From: Melioribacteraceae bacterium
GTDB taxonomy: Bacteria; Bacteroidota; Ignavibacteria; Ignavibacteriales; Melioribacteraceae
Assembly (NCBI GenBank): GCA_021740785.1
Contig: JAIOZI010000045.1
Span: 1-44,488, forward strand
Direction: 5' to 3'
DNA length: 44,488 bases
Shown here: in pieces, positions 43,279 to 44,488 of the stretch
Numbering within the stretch: the first letter of the stretch is position 1
Layout: the number at the start of each line of letters is the position of its first letter
The notes under the pieces: model-generated
Told to the model about the DNA's origin: nothing
The model's input: the letters and a program-made list of their open reading frames with translations, nothing else
Databases searched by the model: none
Position numbers and translations under genes: made by a program

Positions 43279-43596
43279 CTAGATACCGTAAATACTGAAT
43301 AGAAAGAACAATAGGAATAGCACAAATGAAAATTTTATTGCAAGGTGCTCCTTTATTTTTAACATCAGCATTGCTCCCAATCCAATCGGCAGAGTGGCAG
43401 AAGTAAAGATTGTGATTTCATCAGAAAGTAATTGTAGAGACTTAAGTGTTTCAATTAGCGGTTTGGGATCAATTAGTTTTGTTGTGCCGGTGAATAGCAG
43501 AATTAATGCAATGAGGTAATAAGAAACTGTAAAAAATAATTTCCCTATTTCCTCTTTATCAATTTTATTTATTAATTCAATTTTATGTGTGTTCAT
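43279..43596 (-). CDS. MauE/DoxX-like membrane protein, probably truncated
   Basis: A 105-residue protein with three hydrophobic helices (YYLIALILLFTGTTKL; TSATLPIGLGAML; FSFVLFLLFFLFSIYGI). The TG-x-x-K-L-x-x-P start and the spacing fit the MauE/DoxX family of quinone- or thiol-linked membrane redox proteins. Normal MauE has four helices and a CxC motif after the third; here the frame stops right after FSIYGI, so the redox part is missing. A thioredoxin-like fragment lies upstream, the usual MauE partner type. Likely a decaying gene. Confidence 0.5.
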   Translation of the reverse strand: MNTHKIELINKIDKEEIGKLFFTVSYYLIALILLFTGTTKLIDPKPLIETLKSLQLLSDEITIFTSATLPIGLGAMLMLKIKEHLAIKFSFVLFLLFFLFSIYGI

Positions 43597-43655
43597 CTCG
43601 GTGATTGATTTTCGCTTCCAATTTAATCAGTCATTTTCTTTATGTCAAATACTCA

Positions 43656-43703
43656 AAGGGGGATTTTTTATCCCCTTTTTGGGGGATTTTTATTCCCTTT
43701 TTA
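43656..43703. terminator. Two tandem GGGGGATTTTT hairpins
   Basis: GGGGATTTTTTATCCCC (43660-43676) followed by TTTTT, then GGGGGATTTTTATTCCC (43681-43697) followed by T5. Both can fold and end in T-runs on the plus strand; with A-runs on the other side they may work both ways. Confidence 0.6.
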
Positions 43704-43732
43704 ACTGAAACGCTAAATCACTTTTTGATGTT

Positions 43733-43769
43733 GGGAATAAAGTGGGCCGACCACTGGGGAATAATGTGG
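43733..43769. repeat. Possible IS-end repeats GGGAATAAAGTGG / GGGAATAATGTGG
   Basis: Two 13-mers differing at one base, 24 nt apart (43733-43745 and 43757-43769), the second followed by ACACT. The GGAATAA-GTGGACA pattern is seen at IS21-family ends. No transposase is attached; a remnant of an element different from the one at 40443. Confidence 0.45.
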
Positions 43770-43811
43770 ACACTCTGACAATTATCGTAACTTATTATTT
43801 AATAATGTATA

Positions 43812-44357
43812 TTATTTTTTTATGGTACTGAACAATTTATTCATATTATAATAAAATAATTTTGATTTTATTGATGCCCCCGTTTCTATTTTATGTATAG
43901 AAAAAATAATATTTTCAGGATTTACTAGAAAGACAAACGGCACATTCCATGCAACTTCGAAATTGTTTTCAAATATATTTGATAAATTTTGGATTTTAAT
44001 ATAATTAAATTTTGCACCAAGATCTTTAAGATACTCAATATCTTCTCCTAAATAGTGAACTGTCAAATAGGATGGAAATAAGTGATAAAATTCATTTAGA
44101 TACTGTATCTCTTTTTGGGTACATTCAATGCAGCTTTTTTCGTCAAGAAATGCGAATAGATGGAATTGTTTATTATTGATATAATCATTATTCATTTTAA
44201 TAAATTTATACTTGTGATGTGTGGGATTAAGTATTGAATTTTCAGCTAGATTTTCATGAAACTCTAAAAACAATTCATTATTTCTTTTATTTAGTGTATT
44301 AATCTTTTTATCTAAGTAATACTGCTTATAAAGCAATAACGCATTAAACAAGAACAA
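43812..44357 (-). pseudogene. Thioredoxin-like protein, N-terminus lost
   Basis: The open frame of 181 codons can start only at TTG (44357), next to an upstream TGA, with no ribosome site; no ATG occurs before residue ~54. A hydrophobic stretch (FNALLLYKQYYL) and charged helix are followed by a thioredoxin-like core: FAFLDEKSCIECTQKEI has a Cys-Ile-Glu-Cys pair, then VHYLGEDIEYL and VPFVFLVNPENIIF (cis-Pro strand). This resembles membrane-anchored redoxins paired with MauE. The missing start suggests a frameshift or 5' loss. Confidence 0.5.
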
Positions 44358-44488
44358 AAGTCAAACTTAGTTGAAATTATGAGACCCCAAAATAATCATG
44401 CAACTTTAGATTGCTCTAATTTCAATTCTTTTTTAATAGCAATTCTTAATAAATCTAGTTTTTGGTAATTGTTTATTTTTCTCATTCG

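Noticed and set aside
44396-44485. 29-codon minus-strand frame starting MRKINNYQKL at the right edge
   Set aside because: Too short and without known similarity; it may be the 5' part of the damaged redoxin gene or chance.

Overview
The window is AT-rich and gene-dense and reads as chromosomal DNA from the Bacteroidota/Chlorobiota/Ignavibacteriota group, most likely an ignavibacterium. Three very large secreted proteins end in type IX secretion (T9SS) sorting tails with the YPNPFNP...GIYFYRI...KKMxLLK pattern typical of that lineage. Several lipoproteins, GH9, 6-bladed beta-propellers and an AGCS/NSS transporter pair fit the same picture. No rRNA, tRNA or CRISPR array was seen. The taxonomic call is inference from protein style, not from a marker gene.

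Layout. (1) 1-2720, minus strand: a defence-like patch with a TdeIII-like PD-(D/E)XK restriction endonuclease, a second nuclease-like protein and two small related proteins, bounded on the left by a mobile repeat. No methyltransferase is present in the window. (2) 3088-3615: a DUF2062 membrane protein converging on the next block. (3) 3608-15865, minus strand: a tightly packed seven-gene locus comprising a KaiC/RecA-like ATPase, a TPR + outer-membrane barrel protein, a processive GT2 synthase, a small membrane protein, a membrane-anchored GATase/NodB-like protein, an FN3 lipoprotein and a PAS-PAS-histidine kinase-receiver protein. It has the parts list of a synthase-dependent exopolysaccharide exporter (PgaABCD-like), but three of its proteins lack the usual catalytic residues. 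This is the best candidate for an undescribed system. (4) 16042-19739: a GH9 lipoprotein, a fatty-acid hydroxylase and a dipeptide epimerase, with a second mobile repeat between the last two. (5) 19870-20388: glutaredoxin-like protein and GroES, plus strand. (6) 20445-32449, minus strand: three giant T9SS cargo proteins, each followed by a 42-52 residue single-TM protein of one family. Four of the six genes carry an identical AAGAGAGGGC box 3-4 nt before the ATG. (7) 32753-37176, plus strand: NSS and AGCS sodium symporters and a phosphofructokinase with pyrophosphate-type residues; then uvrD/pcrA on the minus strand. (8) 39418-44488: a decayed accessory zone with a small-hairpin array, a third mobile repeat, an IS21 istB remnant and IS-end repeats, two beta-propeller genes, a MauE-like fragment and a thioredoxin-like fragment.

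The clearest direct sequence discovery is a ~215-bp non-coding element present three times (3-217, 18474-18687, 40167-40382). It has imperfect terminal inverted repeats beginning CCC/ending GGG, nested internal inverted repeats, and a different 5-bp target duplication at each fully visible site (TTAAA, ATTAG; consistent with TTCAA at the window edge). It is therefore a MITE-like mobile element.
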